Positions 1 through 10,658 of a stretch of 64,000 nucleotides of DNA are shown here, one piece after another. This DNA is from Hypomesus transpacificus. Lineage: Eukaryota > Chordata > Actinopteri > Osmeriformes > Osmeridae. Positions within the stretch are counted from its first letter, which is position 1. Each line of letters begins with the position of its first letter. The DNA lies in NCBI RefSeq assembly GCF_021917145.1, contig NC_061061.1, positions 9,619,390 to 9,683,389 of the forward strand, given 5' to 3'. The position numbers and the translations under genes are program-made. A model generated the notes under the pieces. It was not told where the DNA came from and did no database searches. It saw nothing but the letters and a program-made list of their open reading frames with translations.

Positions 1-363
1 TTTATGATAATAATTTATTTAAGTACCAAAATTATGTCACAGTATATGTATCAATTCTATAAAGAATTGTGCTTAGACTTGCTTTTTAGACTGTTGTTGA
101 ACTGGGTAAAAACACTCGAACGTGTAATACTACAGTACCCATGCCGCACCACGCCCCTATGTTAACCAGAAGCTAGCGACGCATGGCACTTGACACTACA
201 GACTTCAGTAGGCTACAGCAGCTAGCTGCGTGCAGAAACAGCAGCAGCTAGATAGCTTTTAGCCTTCAAGTCCTGGGAGCGTGCAAACCTAGCACAACAT
301 CAAAGCCATTCAAGTTGACCACATTTACGACTGTCATCGCCTTTAAAACCATCGATGCCAAGT
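1..363. promoter_or_regulatory. 5' flank / 5' UTR region of prune1
   Basis: This is the stretch upstream of the prune1 start codon. No TATA box stands out. The sequence just before the ATG has no strong coding signal and is probably promoter plus 5' UTR, but the transcription start cannot be placed from sequence alone. Confidence 0.4.
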
Positions 364-3300
364 ATGGAAACGTTTCTGCAGAGCTGTCATGGTGCACTGA
401 AGGTACGTACAATGACTGTATCCGCGTGTGGTTGGTTTTGTTTCATCCATTTTTTTTTATTTTATATTTTTCTCTTACGAATATTCTACGTCGTCTGTAA
501 AATAGTTTCTGGAATTGTCTAATCATAATTGTTATGTATGTTGAATAATATGCGAAATTGTTTTGTCATGTCCAAAACAACAACTCATGCAGAACATCTC
601 GTGCAGCATATTGACGAGGTGCTAATGTTGGTGAACGAAAGTTTTAGCATGTCAGCTAGCTAGCTAAAAGCAAATGTCCTCATTATTTTGTTGTTTACGA
701 CAACCTGTCTCAACCATACAAAATGGTCTCAACAGGATCGTGCCTATGACTGCCGGCTAGTTAATTAGTTTGCTATTGGTATTGATTTCAAAATGTGAAG
801 CAAGGTATTTAGATAATACAGCCGACCCGTCTGTCTTGATCGTCCGGTGTTACAGTGAGCTCAGCAATAGAAATATCACGTGCATTAAGGGTACATTTAA
901 ACGACTAGTGCCCGTGATCCAGTCGATATGGGTTATATATTAGTGACACACAAACACAGAGATTCCTGGTGTTATAGATCAGTGGTTCTCAATCCTGGTC
1001 CTCGGGACCCCCTGCCCTGCATGTTTTAGATATTTCCCTGCTCCAACACACCTGATTCAAATAAATGGGCTCGATAACGACCCATTAAATTGTAATCAGG
1101 TGTATTTGAGGACCAGGATCGAGAACCACTGTTATAGATAACTAGTGTACAGTGCCTGTGATGCAGTTGGTGCTTAAGATGTTAGTGAAACACACAAATG
1201 CAGATTACTTTTATAGATAATGCACAGTGGCCGTGAAAAACATGGTGGCACACACACAGAGATTCGTGGAATTACAGATATGGCACAGTGCCCGTGTAAC
1301 GGGTGTGAACCGGTAAAACTCATTCCTCAAATAGGCCACCCGCGTCAACGAAGAACTAGCTTTTCTATGGCGTAGTTGGTAGTGGTCGCACTTGGCAAGT
1401 CAAAGGTCGTGCGTTCGAGCCCAGCGGGTGGCTAATGACACCTTGTTGTGACGGAGCGTGGCTACGTCTGTTACATACTGTCACCTGATGATGTTAGTGC
1501 AGTGTTTCCTACACATAGACTAATTTGTGGCGGTGCGCCACAGAATCAACACCGGTCGCCACACATTGCGTTTCGTAAAACTTTTTTTTTTATCGCTATT
1601 TAGGTTAAAACACGCAGCGTATTCGTTCAGCTGCATTTCCTCTCCCATTCTCTCTCTCTGTCACTCATGCGTCTTTCTCACATATGCACACAGACACAAC
1701 GTCAGCACATGTTAGCAACAATGCATACATATGCCGTTCTAGTAAGACCGACAGCTATATCAGCAAGCCTTCAGCATTAGTGCCGTACCTAAAAGTCGAG
1801 GAAAGTTGAGGCTACTTTTCGCTAGGTACCTTACTCACATTTACATTTAGTTATTTAGCAGATGCTCTTATCCAGAGCGACTTACAGTACTCGAAGTTTC
1901 CCCTTCGTTCTTTTGGTGAAAAGTCTCAAGAGCTAGCTACTTACCCGGCGTCATGGAGCCGACCAGTTAAATAGTTGTTTAGCACTAGCGTTGCTACATG
2001 CTTAATGCAGAAATTATATGTTAGTTGTTGTTAATTTGTGAAGGTGTGAATCATTTTGGATTAATATTGAATGTAACAAATTATTAACAAATTAACTGTG
2101 TAACGAATTATTAACAAAGGAATTATTACGACCCCCCCCACCCCCGGTCTGACAACCCCCACCCCTCCCCGCCACAATTAGATTTCTAATCTGTGGGAAA
2201 CACTGTAGTGACACACAGATTTCTGGAATTATAGATAGTGCAGTGTCTGTGATGCAGCTGGGGATGACAGTGCTTCTCGGTGGCGTTGGTACCTATATTT
2301 CTCAGCTCACAATTGGGATTCTGTCATCTCTGAAGTACTTGTTCAACATCCATTCCAGGCACTTATGCACATCATAAAAGCAATTTGTCATTATTTTAAG
2401 CAAATTGCCAATTCTAGTACATTTATGCAGATGATAATGTAGCCTTGATTTGTCTGCAGTTTTTTATTATCAATTGCTTATGTTATGTTGATCAAAATGT
2501 ATTATATTGGTGCTCTGTTAAATTGTCTTACCACCACAAACATCTAGATATTTAGTTCATAACAGAAATTATTACATGCCAGGGTTTCCCACAGCACTTT
2601 TCACAGTTAACAAACGGCTGCCGCCTTAACTACGTAAAAAAAGAAGAAAAAAAAACTATGCGCCGTTGTCCTGTTTTCTCCATTCCAAACCGTGACCATC
2701 CCCCCCCACCCCCCCACATTAGTCTATCGCACAAACTAGCCCCCCTTTGGATTATTAATAGGACACCTGCAAAATATAAACTTTGCAGTGCCCGGTTCTT
2801 GAGATGCTCGTAGGAAACAAAACCCATTGTAATTTGTACACACAGATACACACAGACAGTGATTACTGTTATTATGAGAGAGATACAGAGCTTGTGATTT
2901 TTGTTCCTGTTATGCAGCTGCCGTTTTTATCGGTTACTTTTGTACCTACATTTCTCAGATTACAATAGAAATTCTCAAAACTTCTTGTTCAACCTCCACG
3001 TCATGTATGTCATGTATGTATATCATACAATGAATCACTCATTCTTATGAACTATATTTTTGCATGATTTGATCAAGTGATGGGTTTTTTCCCAGGTAAT
3101 CATTGTATGGTGTTTGTATGAATTTTTGTATGACACCGAAAGTGGACTGGAGTATTTTAAATTCCGATGTTTTCTACGATACATATTGTACCATTTTTGT
3201 ATTGCGATATTGTTCCATGATATATTGTTCCACCCCTACTGTAAAGGTTTTTTTATTCAGAAATTGTTACAGATATTGTTACTGTTACACCAAGTTATGT

Positions 3301-4097
3301 TCACCGTGACATGGTAAACGTAACTAGCTAATTAACAACTAGCTATATTCAGAATAAGTCACTAACCATTTGCTCTGAATGTTGTAAACACACCTTGCTG
3401 GCCTTGTCCTCGAGGACACCAGGTGGAGCTTGTTTTGAACCCAAACAGTGTGGGGTAATGTTAGATTAGTGAGATTAAAGAGCTTCTCATTGAAGCAGAG
3501 ACCACACACTCAACACACACAAATACACCAGTCCACACACTTAAGTGCTTTTAGTGCAAGTGTATCAGTCCAGTGTGTCTACATTGGGGATGGAAAAAGA
3601 GCATACAATGAGAGAGATGAGTGAAAAAGGAAAGATGTTAGGAGCTGCATTGAACCATGATGCAATGTGGCATCCTCCTTTTCTTTGCTATCCTTGCTGG
3701 TTTGAGAACAGACACCACAGCTCCTTGCTGTCCAATCTTTTCTCATCGGTAGGTTTGATCTTTCTGAAAAGCTATTTTTGACAAGATTATGCAAATGTGA
3801 AGGAAGGGTGTAAGTAAGAGCAAGAGAGGGAGAAAAAGAGGTAGGCTAGAACGAGTGAGATTAATTAATGGAAAGGTGAAAATGTTTCCTCTATTTCTGT
3901 TTGTATGTGTGAGAGAGGGAGGGACTCTGTGTGTGTTTGGGATGCATGTTTCTTTTTAATTCCTTCTCTGGTTGTGTACACGGCAGGCCGTAGTAGACAG
4001 GCTAATGATCACAAGGGGAGCTTTTGTTATTGTCACAGTCTCTGATCTGCACCCCACATCCCTACTCTGCCCATCTGTGCTACACAGATCTCTCTCA

Positions 4098-4131
<34 letters not shown>

Positions 4132-7100
4132 CAACCCTGTCCAGAATACTCTCATAATAGCTGTTTGAAAAAAATGAAGCACTGTGACTATGTTTTCCGG
4201 GAGTATGTTTTCCCGTGTATTCCGGGAGTACAATGGTATTTAGGAATGGTTTGCTGAACCCAACGCTAGTTTCCTCAAGGTTCACAATGACTCTTGCTTA
4301 GACTGTTGCTCTTGTTGGTTAGTGGTAGCTGATTTAAACTGTTGTATTCTTTTTTTTTTTTTTTTTTTTAGTTAATCCTATTTTTATTGCTTTCCTACAG
4401 GTACACCTGCACTTAGAGATTAATGTTGTGTAATTTTTTAACTTGTTTAACTACATGCTCTTATGGTTTCTTCCCTTTAGCACTATTTTTTGGTTGTTCA
4501 CAATATGTACTTCTTGTTTTTGACTACCCGCAATGCTGTGGGGCTATCTTGTTGTTATTATCAGTGACCTATGCACTTTGTGAAGCTCTCTCTTGGAAAT
4601 CGCTTTGGATAAGAGCGTCTGCTAAATGAATAAATGTAATGTAATGTAATGTAATGACTATGTCACTGTATGTGCCATTGTGTTCATCTAGCTTACTGTC
4701 TGAGGTCATGGCAGAAGTTAGCCAAAAGCAGTTTGACAATGGTCCATATTCAGTGGGATAAAGCCTTGAAGCATGAAATAGGAGCCAGAAATAGTCTAAC
4801 CACTCAGAACTAAACAGGAGGCCTCAAACTCCATTTGTGGAACCTCATCGAATTGGAGCAGTATCTGATAGCCCACATTAATTTAATCAGCTACTAGTAG
4901 AGAGCGTTAGTAAAATGGTTTTCTTTGCAAATGGCCTCTTCCTTTATTCCCCTGTGATCTTGGACACATTTAAGTTGATATTCAAAAAGGGTCTGATCAA
5001 AGGATAGGAGTTATTATGAAATACAAGTTATAAATGTAGCTGCCTCTTACCTTGGAGATCAGTATTTTTCGTATTGCCTTAGTGCTTTTTATAATTTTTT
5101 TGCTGGACATTACTCACCCTATGCCATTCTCTGAAGTAGGCTAGTAGCTTGGTACAGTATCCTGTCTGATGCAGTGAATGTTTCATAGTTGCATCCCATG
5201 ATGGATGTAGGTTGTCACTTATCCCCTATGTAATTGATTTGACTAAAGCCAACTACACTATGCCCTTTAAAGATAAAGTTTTTTGGTAAAGAGTGGCAGG
5301 TTTGTCCATGTGTATTCACTTTGGGGTTTCCTTAAACACTTAAAGTGATACCTGAACTCAGCCAATGATCAGACACCTCCCTTATCCTTCCTGTGATACG
5401 TCATGAGTACCTCGAAAAGTTACTCTTACCTAACAAATTGTCTACAGTTTTTGAACACCAGGATTGACCCCAGAATTATTTCAAATAACACGTAACTTTG
5501 ATTTGTTGGAATCAAGACCAGAATTGTTAAGTTTGGCCGTGTGTGAGTATCAACTATGGGGATTGAATAAAAAATTGTTTAGTAACTCTTCAATTAGATT
5601 ATGAGTAATCTAACTTACATATGCACACACACTCTCTGTATGGTTCTAGTGATGTATGGTTGGCCTCTATACAGTTGTCCAATGTCAAGCTTACAAAGTG
5701 TATTACTTTCTTTTCTCCCAGGAAGGAAACTCAGATGGAAGCCCAGGGTTCCACGTGGTGTTGGGGAACGAAGCCTGCGACCTTGACTCAATGGTGTGTG
5801 CCTTGGTGTATGCCTACTTCTTGTCCAAGGTGAGAGTCAGACCCCGCTCACCCACCCACAGTGTTGACTTGGAATCATAAAAGAAAAAGCTGTACTAACA
5901 ATCAATGACCTAAAGTACAAGTTCATTACTTACTGTTCACAGGGCTCACACAAATATCATGTGTAACAGTTGGATTTCTCTGAAATGTAATGAAATAAGA
6001 GAGAGAGAAAATATTGAATGTGGAACACACTCTCTTTTTACAGTATAGAATAGAATGCCACCGACAAACACCTCAACATCTCACTCTCCCTCCCCAGACA
6101 CTTGACTCTGGGAAAACTCCTCTGGCCGTCCTGAACATCCCCAGGGCAGAGTTCCCGCTGCGGACGGACAACGTGTTCCTGCTGCGTGAGAGCGGCCTCT
6201 CCCAGGACTACCTGGTGTTCCGGAACGAGCTGGACCTGGCGGCCCTGCACCGGGCCGGGCGGCTGGACCTCACTCTGGTGGACCACAACTTGCTCCCCAG
6301 GTCTGGCTGGAGATATCAGGCTGTGTGTTTGTGTGGGTGGTTTGTGTGTGCGTGCGTGTGTGGATATATGTGTCGGTGTGTGGATGTGTGTCGGTGTGTG
6401 TGACCCCCCCCCCCCCCCGCACATCCACGTGTGTATCTGCACACTTGTGCTTGGAGGAACCTGTTCTCCAGTGCTTTATCATGAATCATAATCATGTTTA
6501 TCATTCATTTGGTTAACAAATCTAATCATGAAATCCTAAACCTCTTACCTATTAGATCACGTTTTTCCTCTTGCAGTTCCGACAGTGACCTAGAGAGGGC
6601 AGTAGTGGAGGTGATTGACCACCACTTGGTGGAGAGAGCTTCGTCCCCCTCCTGCCCCATTACCGTGGAGACGGTGGGCTCCTGTGCTACACTTGTGACT
6701 GAGAAGATTTTCCAAAAGGCTCCTGATGTCCTTGACCAACAGGTGGCGCAACTGTTATATGGTAAAACTCAACTAATACAGTGTGCACAGCACAGCAACT
6801 AATAACATATTCCCTCTGTACAGATGAAGTAGAACTCTTTCACAACATAATGCAACTTGTGCTTGGGTTCCATATTGTATGAACAAAACAGGATTCTATT
6901 CCACTGTACCGTACTCTACCACGGTCTACATGTTGTCCTCTATGCTCTGAACTGTGTGTAATGTATGCCTCTGAAAATGTAATTTCATATAGTTTTAAAG
7001 CCAAGTCATAGATACTATTGTGCTTATTCTTCTGCTACAAGTGCCCTTTAGCTGAACTAACTGTAGAATGTCTCATCCTCATGTAAGTAGACACATAATG

Positions 7101-8841
7101 CAAGGCATAATGCAACCTCATGTTTGTTTGAGGCCAGGTACCATTGTACTAGACTGTGTCAACATGGCTCCGGAGGCTGGGAAGGTCACCCCCAAAGACA
7201 GACAGTATGCAGCGCTCCTGGAGACACGCTTCCCCAGGCTGCCACCGAGGGCTGCTCTTTTCCAGTCCCTGCAGAACGCAAAGTTCGATGTGTCAGGTAA
7301 CAGATCTCAAAATGTATACCAAATTTGGACCTTCATCAGTGTACTTTTAATCAAATGCTTGTTTGTAACAGCACTGTATAGCCTACAGAAACATTTTCAA
7401 CTGTAGAAAGTTTAAAATGTGACTTCTGAGGTGCTTTATCTATACTGTACATACCCGCCATTCATGTTTATTCCCACAGTGAATCCCCACCTTTTCTCTA
7501 TCTCTCAGGTCTCACTACAGAACAGATGCTACTGAAAGACATGAAGGCAGCGTCTGGTGAAGACCTGAAACTGGCCGTCTGTGTCATTTACATGACAATG
7601 GAGGTCCGTGTACAACCACTGGCATTCAGTTTGAAATGCTGTGCTGCGTAGCTGCATGGTCCAATGACACTTCTTTTTGCTACACACAACAGGCACACAC
7701 ACACCCTTAGACAAGAACAAGGTTCAGCGCTGGAATGTCCCCAGTTACATTGTAATGGACTCATACCACATGTCAAGTCTGCCGGAACCACCCACAAACT
7801 CAAGAGGCGTCTCAGGGTTTTCTCATGCGAGATTCAGACAAGAACAGCAAGCGAAAATCTATTTATAAAATGTCCACATCATTGTAAGGCTTTCTACAAG
7901 ATGTGGCACATTCACACAATACAATTGGCCATCAGAAACAAACAAAACAAATGATCTGTCACTATATTGTTTGTTATATGTCATCCATGGACAGTGTTTT
8001 TTGAGTTCTTGAGGTTCTGGAGAGTGAAAAAGATGCCACATGCAACAAATGCCCAACCATTGTATTTTAAATATTGCCGGCAAGTCATGTTTGCTCTCTG
8101 CTGACATTTTAAAAAGCGATCAAACTAATAGTACATGTAATGAATTTGTATCCATCAGGAGTTTCTCCAAAGACAAAGCCTAGATCAGGAGCTGTGCGCC
8201 TTCTGCCGTAGAAATGGCTACGACCTGCTGGTGGCTATGACCATCTCCTTTCGAGACAACAAGGAGCCCTTCAGACAGATAGCCATCTACAGCTCCAGCA
8301 CCCTCTACAGGGAGGAGGTACAAACTACACCTTCTGCACATTACACCAACAAAATGTTTTTGAAGCTTTTGAAAGGGTTCTCCGGAGATGTTTTAGCCAT
8401 ATTAGCATTGACAGTTCACTAATATGAATGTTAATCCAATCATCCTTTTTGTTTATCATTGATCTATTTGTGCCCTTGCAGATAAGTCAATCGTTGGAGC
8501 AGGCCCGGAACCCCAGCCTAAGCCTCTGTCAAATGAGCAGCCCCTATTCCCACATCAAAGCCTATCTCCAAGGCAACACCTTGGCCTCCCGCAAGAAAGT
8601 CCTGCCTATCATCAAGGACTTCCTCAGGGACAGAGAGCACAGAGGAGGGTACTGTGGCAATGCTGAAGACATTGCTGGGGAGGCTGGGATAGATGAGGAC
8701 TCCATGGTGCCCCCGACTCCCATGAACAGTCTGGTGGAAGGCTGTCCCCTTGACAACGGACTGCCCAGGATCAGCGCTGAGGCGCTGGTGGAAAAGTTTA
8801 GCAAATTGGCCAATGAGGCTGAGAGCACGGGGGGGCAATGA
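364..8841 (+). CDS. prune1: Prune1-like exopolyphosphatase/phosphoesterase (DHH superfamily), 8 coding exons
   Basis: Exons: 364-402, 5722-5829, 6098-6300, 6577-6761, 7138-7296, 7509-7603, 8159-8317, 8482-8841; phases agree at every junction and give 435 aa (human about 453). The family hydrolyses short-chain polyphosphate and cyclic nucleotides in a metal-dependent way, and the human protein binds NME1 and GSK3. Visible motifs: NEACDLDS at residues 29-36, DHN at 111-113, DHH at 131-133, and LDCVNM near 184 (DHH-family metal ligands). The C-terminal DHHA2-like part holds FDVSGLTTEQ, HIKAYLQGNT and the conserved tail block PPTPMNSLVEGCPLDNGLP. I chose the ATG at 364 (METFLQSC) because it aligns with the human start MEDYLQGC; an in-frame ATG at 355 is an alternative. 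Intron 1 is 5.3 kb and repeat-rich; the rest are short. The second metal motif is DHH, whereas I recall DHR in human. The identity is very secure. Confidence 0.95.
850..1310 (+). repeat. Degenerate tandem repeat in prune1 intron 1
   Basis: A motif of about 60-90 bp is repeated several times: an ACACA/CAGAGATTC element, then TTATAGAT, then CAGTGCCCGTGATGCAG. Further diverged copies lie around 2205-2350 and 2838-2995, each followed by TACCTAYATTTCTCAG and CTTGTTCAACMTCCA. Two transposon insertions, at 980-1131 and about 1500-2205, interrupt the array. It looks like an old minisatellite with no coding content. Confidence 0.6.
980..1131. mobile_element. hAT-type MITE, 152 bp, with 8-bp target duplication
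   Basis: The ends are inverted repeats: CAGTGGTTCTCAATCCTGGT at the left and its near reverse complement ending GAGAACCACTG at the right. The element is flanked by identical 8-bp copies of TTATAGAT (972-979 and 1132-1139). The 8-bp duplication and CAGTGG terminus are typical of non-autonomous hAT elements. It landed inside the tandem repeat of prune1 intron 1. Confidence 0.85.
1366..1436 (+). repeat. tRNA-like segment with A/B-box resemblance (possible SINE head)
   Basis: TGGCGTAGTTGG resembles an RNA polymerase III A box, and GCGTTCGAGCC about 40 bp downstream resembles a B box. GCCACCCGCG upstream pairs with GCGGGTGGC downstream. There is no convincing full cloverleaf, so I read it as a SINE-derived or decayed tRNA-like sequence and not a functional tRNA. 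Confidence 0.35.
1500..2205. mobile_element. hAT-like non-autonomous element
   Basis: The left end is CAGTGTTTCCTACACATAGA and the right end is the inverted match ATCTGTGGGAAACACTG. TTTGTGGCGG near the left pairs with CCGCCACAA near the right. Flanks share TAGTG but a clean 8-bp duplication is no longer visible. Internally it has C-rich stretches (2131-2170) and an antisense L2-type tail. A related fragment with GGGTTTCCCACAG lies near 2583-2720. Confidence 0.5.
1838..1888 (-). repeat. L2/SINE 3' tail fragment (antisense)
   Basis: Read on the minus strand, the sequence is the conserved fish tail CTCTGGATAAGAGC...CTGCTAAAT. That tail is shared by L2-clade LINEs and their SINE partners in teleosts. 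It matches the sense copy ending at 4657 and the SINE at 50951-51127. Confidence 0.7.
4100..4129 (+). repeat. (AC)n microsatellite
   Basis: About 15 AC dinucleotides in prune1 intron 1, preceded by a short TCTC stretch. Confidence 0.9.
4440..4657 (+). mobile_element. L2-clade LINE 3' end with (TGTAA)n tail
   Basis: The segment ends with TCGCTTTGGATAAGAGCG, then TCTGCTAAATGAATAAATG, then about four copies of TGTAA. This is the conserved 3' stem-loop and tail recognised by L2-type (UnaL2-like) reverse transcriptases in fish. The upstream 150 bp resembles untranslated LINE 3' sequence; no ORF remains. The 5' limit is approximate. Confidence 0.7.
6312..6419 (+). repeat. GT-rich repeat followed by a poly-C run in prune1 intron 3
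   Basis: A degenerate (TG)n stretch starts about 12 bp after the exon 3 donor at 6301 and ends in a run of about 16 C at 6403-6418. Intronic GU repeats beside a donor can modulate splicing, but nothing here proves that. Confidence 0.8.
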
Positions 8842-9522
8842 TGTTGATTTAATTATTGTATACAATTCAGTTAGATCATCCACACTCCCTGATCTCAAGA
8901 ACATGTAGAGAGCCAGACAGTTCCTAACCAGATAAGGATGGGTCTATCCAGAGTGTTTCCTGGTTATGAAGGAAAACTTAAGATTGAATAGTTTATCCCC
9001 TTGAAGGAACGACTGGTTGGCATGTGCTTCCTGTCATACAGAGTGAAAACGTTCAGAGCGTCCATCCCATTAAAGACAGTACACAGTCACAGGATTGTGT
9101 AGAAGTATTCAACAGGGGTTTCACAGATCTCAAAAGATATTTTGAAGTTATAAAAATAGTATATTTTGATATAAATATATATATATACTTGTTTTGTAGT
9201 AGAATGCAGTGATGATACTAATTCATCAAAACAAGAATCACAAATCGTTTCCAATGCACTTGAGCAGCTATTAATCTTAAAAGACAAAAGAAAAAGCTAA
9301 ATGGTGGCACTTTAGGTATGCGTTGATTTTCAAACCACCTACTTAACCTTGAGACATAAAGGTTAAATTTGTTTGTAATTAGTGGTGTTTTGCAGTGGTT
9401 TGTTGATAAATATGATAGGGTTGGCTTTCAATGAGTGAGGTGTTGAAAGGATCCATTCGCAATTCATAGTTTGATTCACAATTACTTTCATTTTTGCATT
9501 ACTTCAGGTTAGATTTTGGTCA

Positions 9523-9528
9523 AATAAA
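9523..9528 (+). terminator. Candidate poly(A) signal of prune1
   Basis: Canonical AATAAA on the sense strand 680 bp downstream of the prune1 stop codon, in AT-rich sequence. Transcript data are needed to confirm its use. Confidence 0.4.
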
Positions 9529-10159
9529 GTACACAAATGAACAGTATGACACACTTTTACATGAAATGTCTTTTTATTAATTCATGTGAAAATACATGTT
9601 TAATTTAAAGTACTATTGAAGATAAAGCATGGTAGCTTACTTTGTCAGTAAAAAAAAAAAAAAAAGCACTTAATCTAAAATAGATTTATAATGAAGATTT
9701 GGAGCAATGATGGCTAACTCTTAAGGTTATATATATAATTATTGACAAATGGTTGGTTGTGATGATGGTCCCCCATATCCTGATAATTGCCAAGAAGAAT
9801 TGTTTATTTGTGTGTAAAGTTATTCTCTAAAGGTTTAAAAATTGGTTTGTTGAGTTTTATTTCACTATGTTGTAAAGAAGTACAATCAGGAGAAAGTGTA
9901 AACAGTGATTTTCTTTTCATATTTTAAACTAGTAGAGAGAAATAAGTTTCTGTTTTTAAAATGAACTGAATGGTTAAATACATTTCAAAATGAGTATTAA
10001 AACAACATATGTTATTTAATGTATTTCATCTCAAATGTCTATGCTTTATTAGCTTAGATTTATGTCTTAGCTTTACTTCTATACTGTGCTTTCGATTTAT
10101 AAAAAATATTACATTTTTGTGTAGCATTTTTAATGCTATATTGTACAGTTTAGAAGTGA

Positions 10160-10243
10160 CATGTGATGGGACAGACAGGGTGAGAGAGAGGGGAAGACAT
10201 GCAGCAAAGGGCCACGGTCAGATTTGATCCCAGCTGCTGCGGT
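10160..10243 (+). repeat. tRNA-derived SINE-like fragment
   Basis: Contains GAGAGAGGGGAAGACATGCA, then GCAAAGGGCC, then a B-box-like GATTTGATCCCAGCTGCTGC. This block recurs widely in teleost genomes as part of a SINE. Only this portion is recognisable. Confidence 0.5.
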
Positions 10244-10658
10244 AAGTCCTCAGTTTAAACTTTTAACATGACTCAATGCAGCATCATATTTAGACACATT
10301 TAGTGAGAACACAGGCACTTCTTTAAAGAGACCCCTCGGTGCACATGCTTTAAGTTACCATTAAGTGCTGACACACTTAACCAAGGCCCAGGTAAGCTGA
10401 GCCAATAGGGAGGCAACCACAACAGGTTGTACTGAAATGCAGAAAAACCTGTAGGGACAGGGGAGAGGGAGAGTCTACTGACAGCCGCACAGCAAGGCAA
10501 ACACGCTCTGTCACACGCACACACACACCCATATCAACAGGACTTCCTCAGGAGCAATGCAGATGAGCTGTTGCAGCAGGCTTAGTTGCTGAAGAAACAA
10601 CAGTTCCTTAATGTGTCATTTGTTCAACGGACAATACTGATTGCTTCGATTTGAAGAC

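Larger units (their letters stand above)
8842..10658 (+). other. prune1 3' UTR and prune1-bnipl intergenic stretch
   Basis: AT-rich sequence after the prune1 stop. An AATAAA signal at 9523-9528 is a plausible prune1 poly(A) signal about 680 bp after the stop; other A-rich stretches could also serve. From about 10160 a SINE-like fragment occurs. No coding exon was found before the bnipl start. Confidence 0.5.

Noticed and set aside
315-500. Open frame of about 60 codons beginning at a TTG in the prune1 first exon
   Set aside because: It is out of frame with prune1. The real coding start is the ATG at 364, which gives METFLQSC and joins exon 2 in phase.
1366-1436. Possible functional tRNA gene
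   Set aside because: A- and B-box-like words are present but the acceptor, D and anticodon stems do not form a regular cloverleaf.
6014-6442. Longer open frames around prune1 exon 3, including antisense ones
   Set aside because: They read through intron GT repeats or are shadows of the real exon 6098-6300, which has good splice sites and family similarity.
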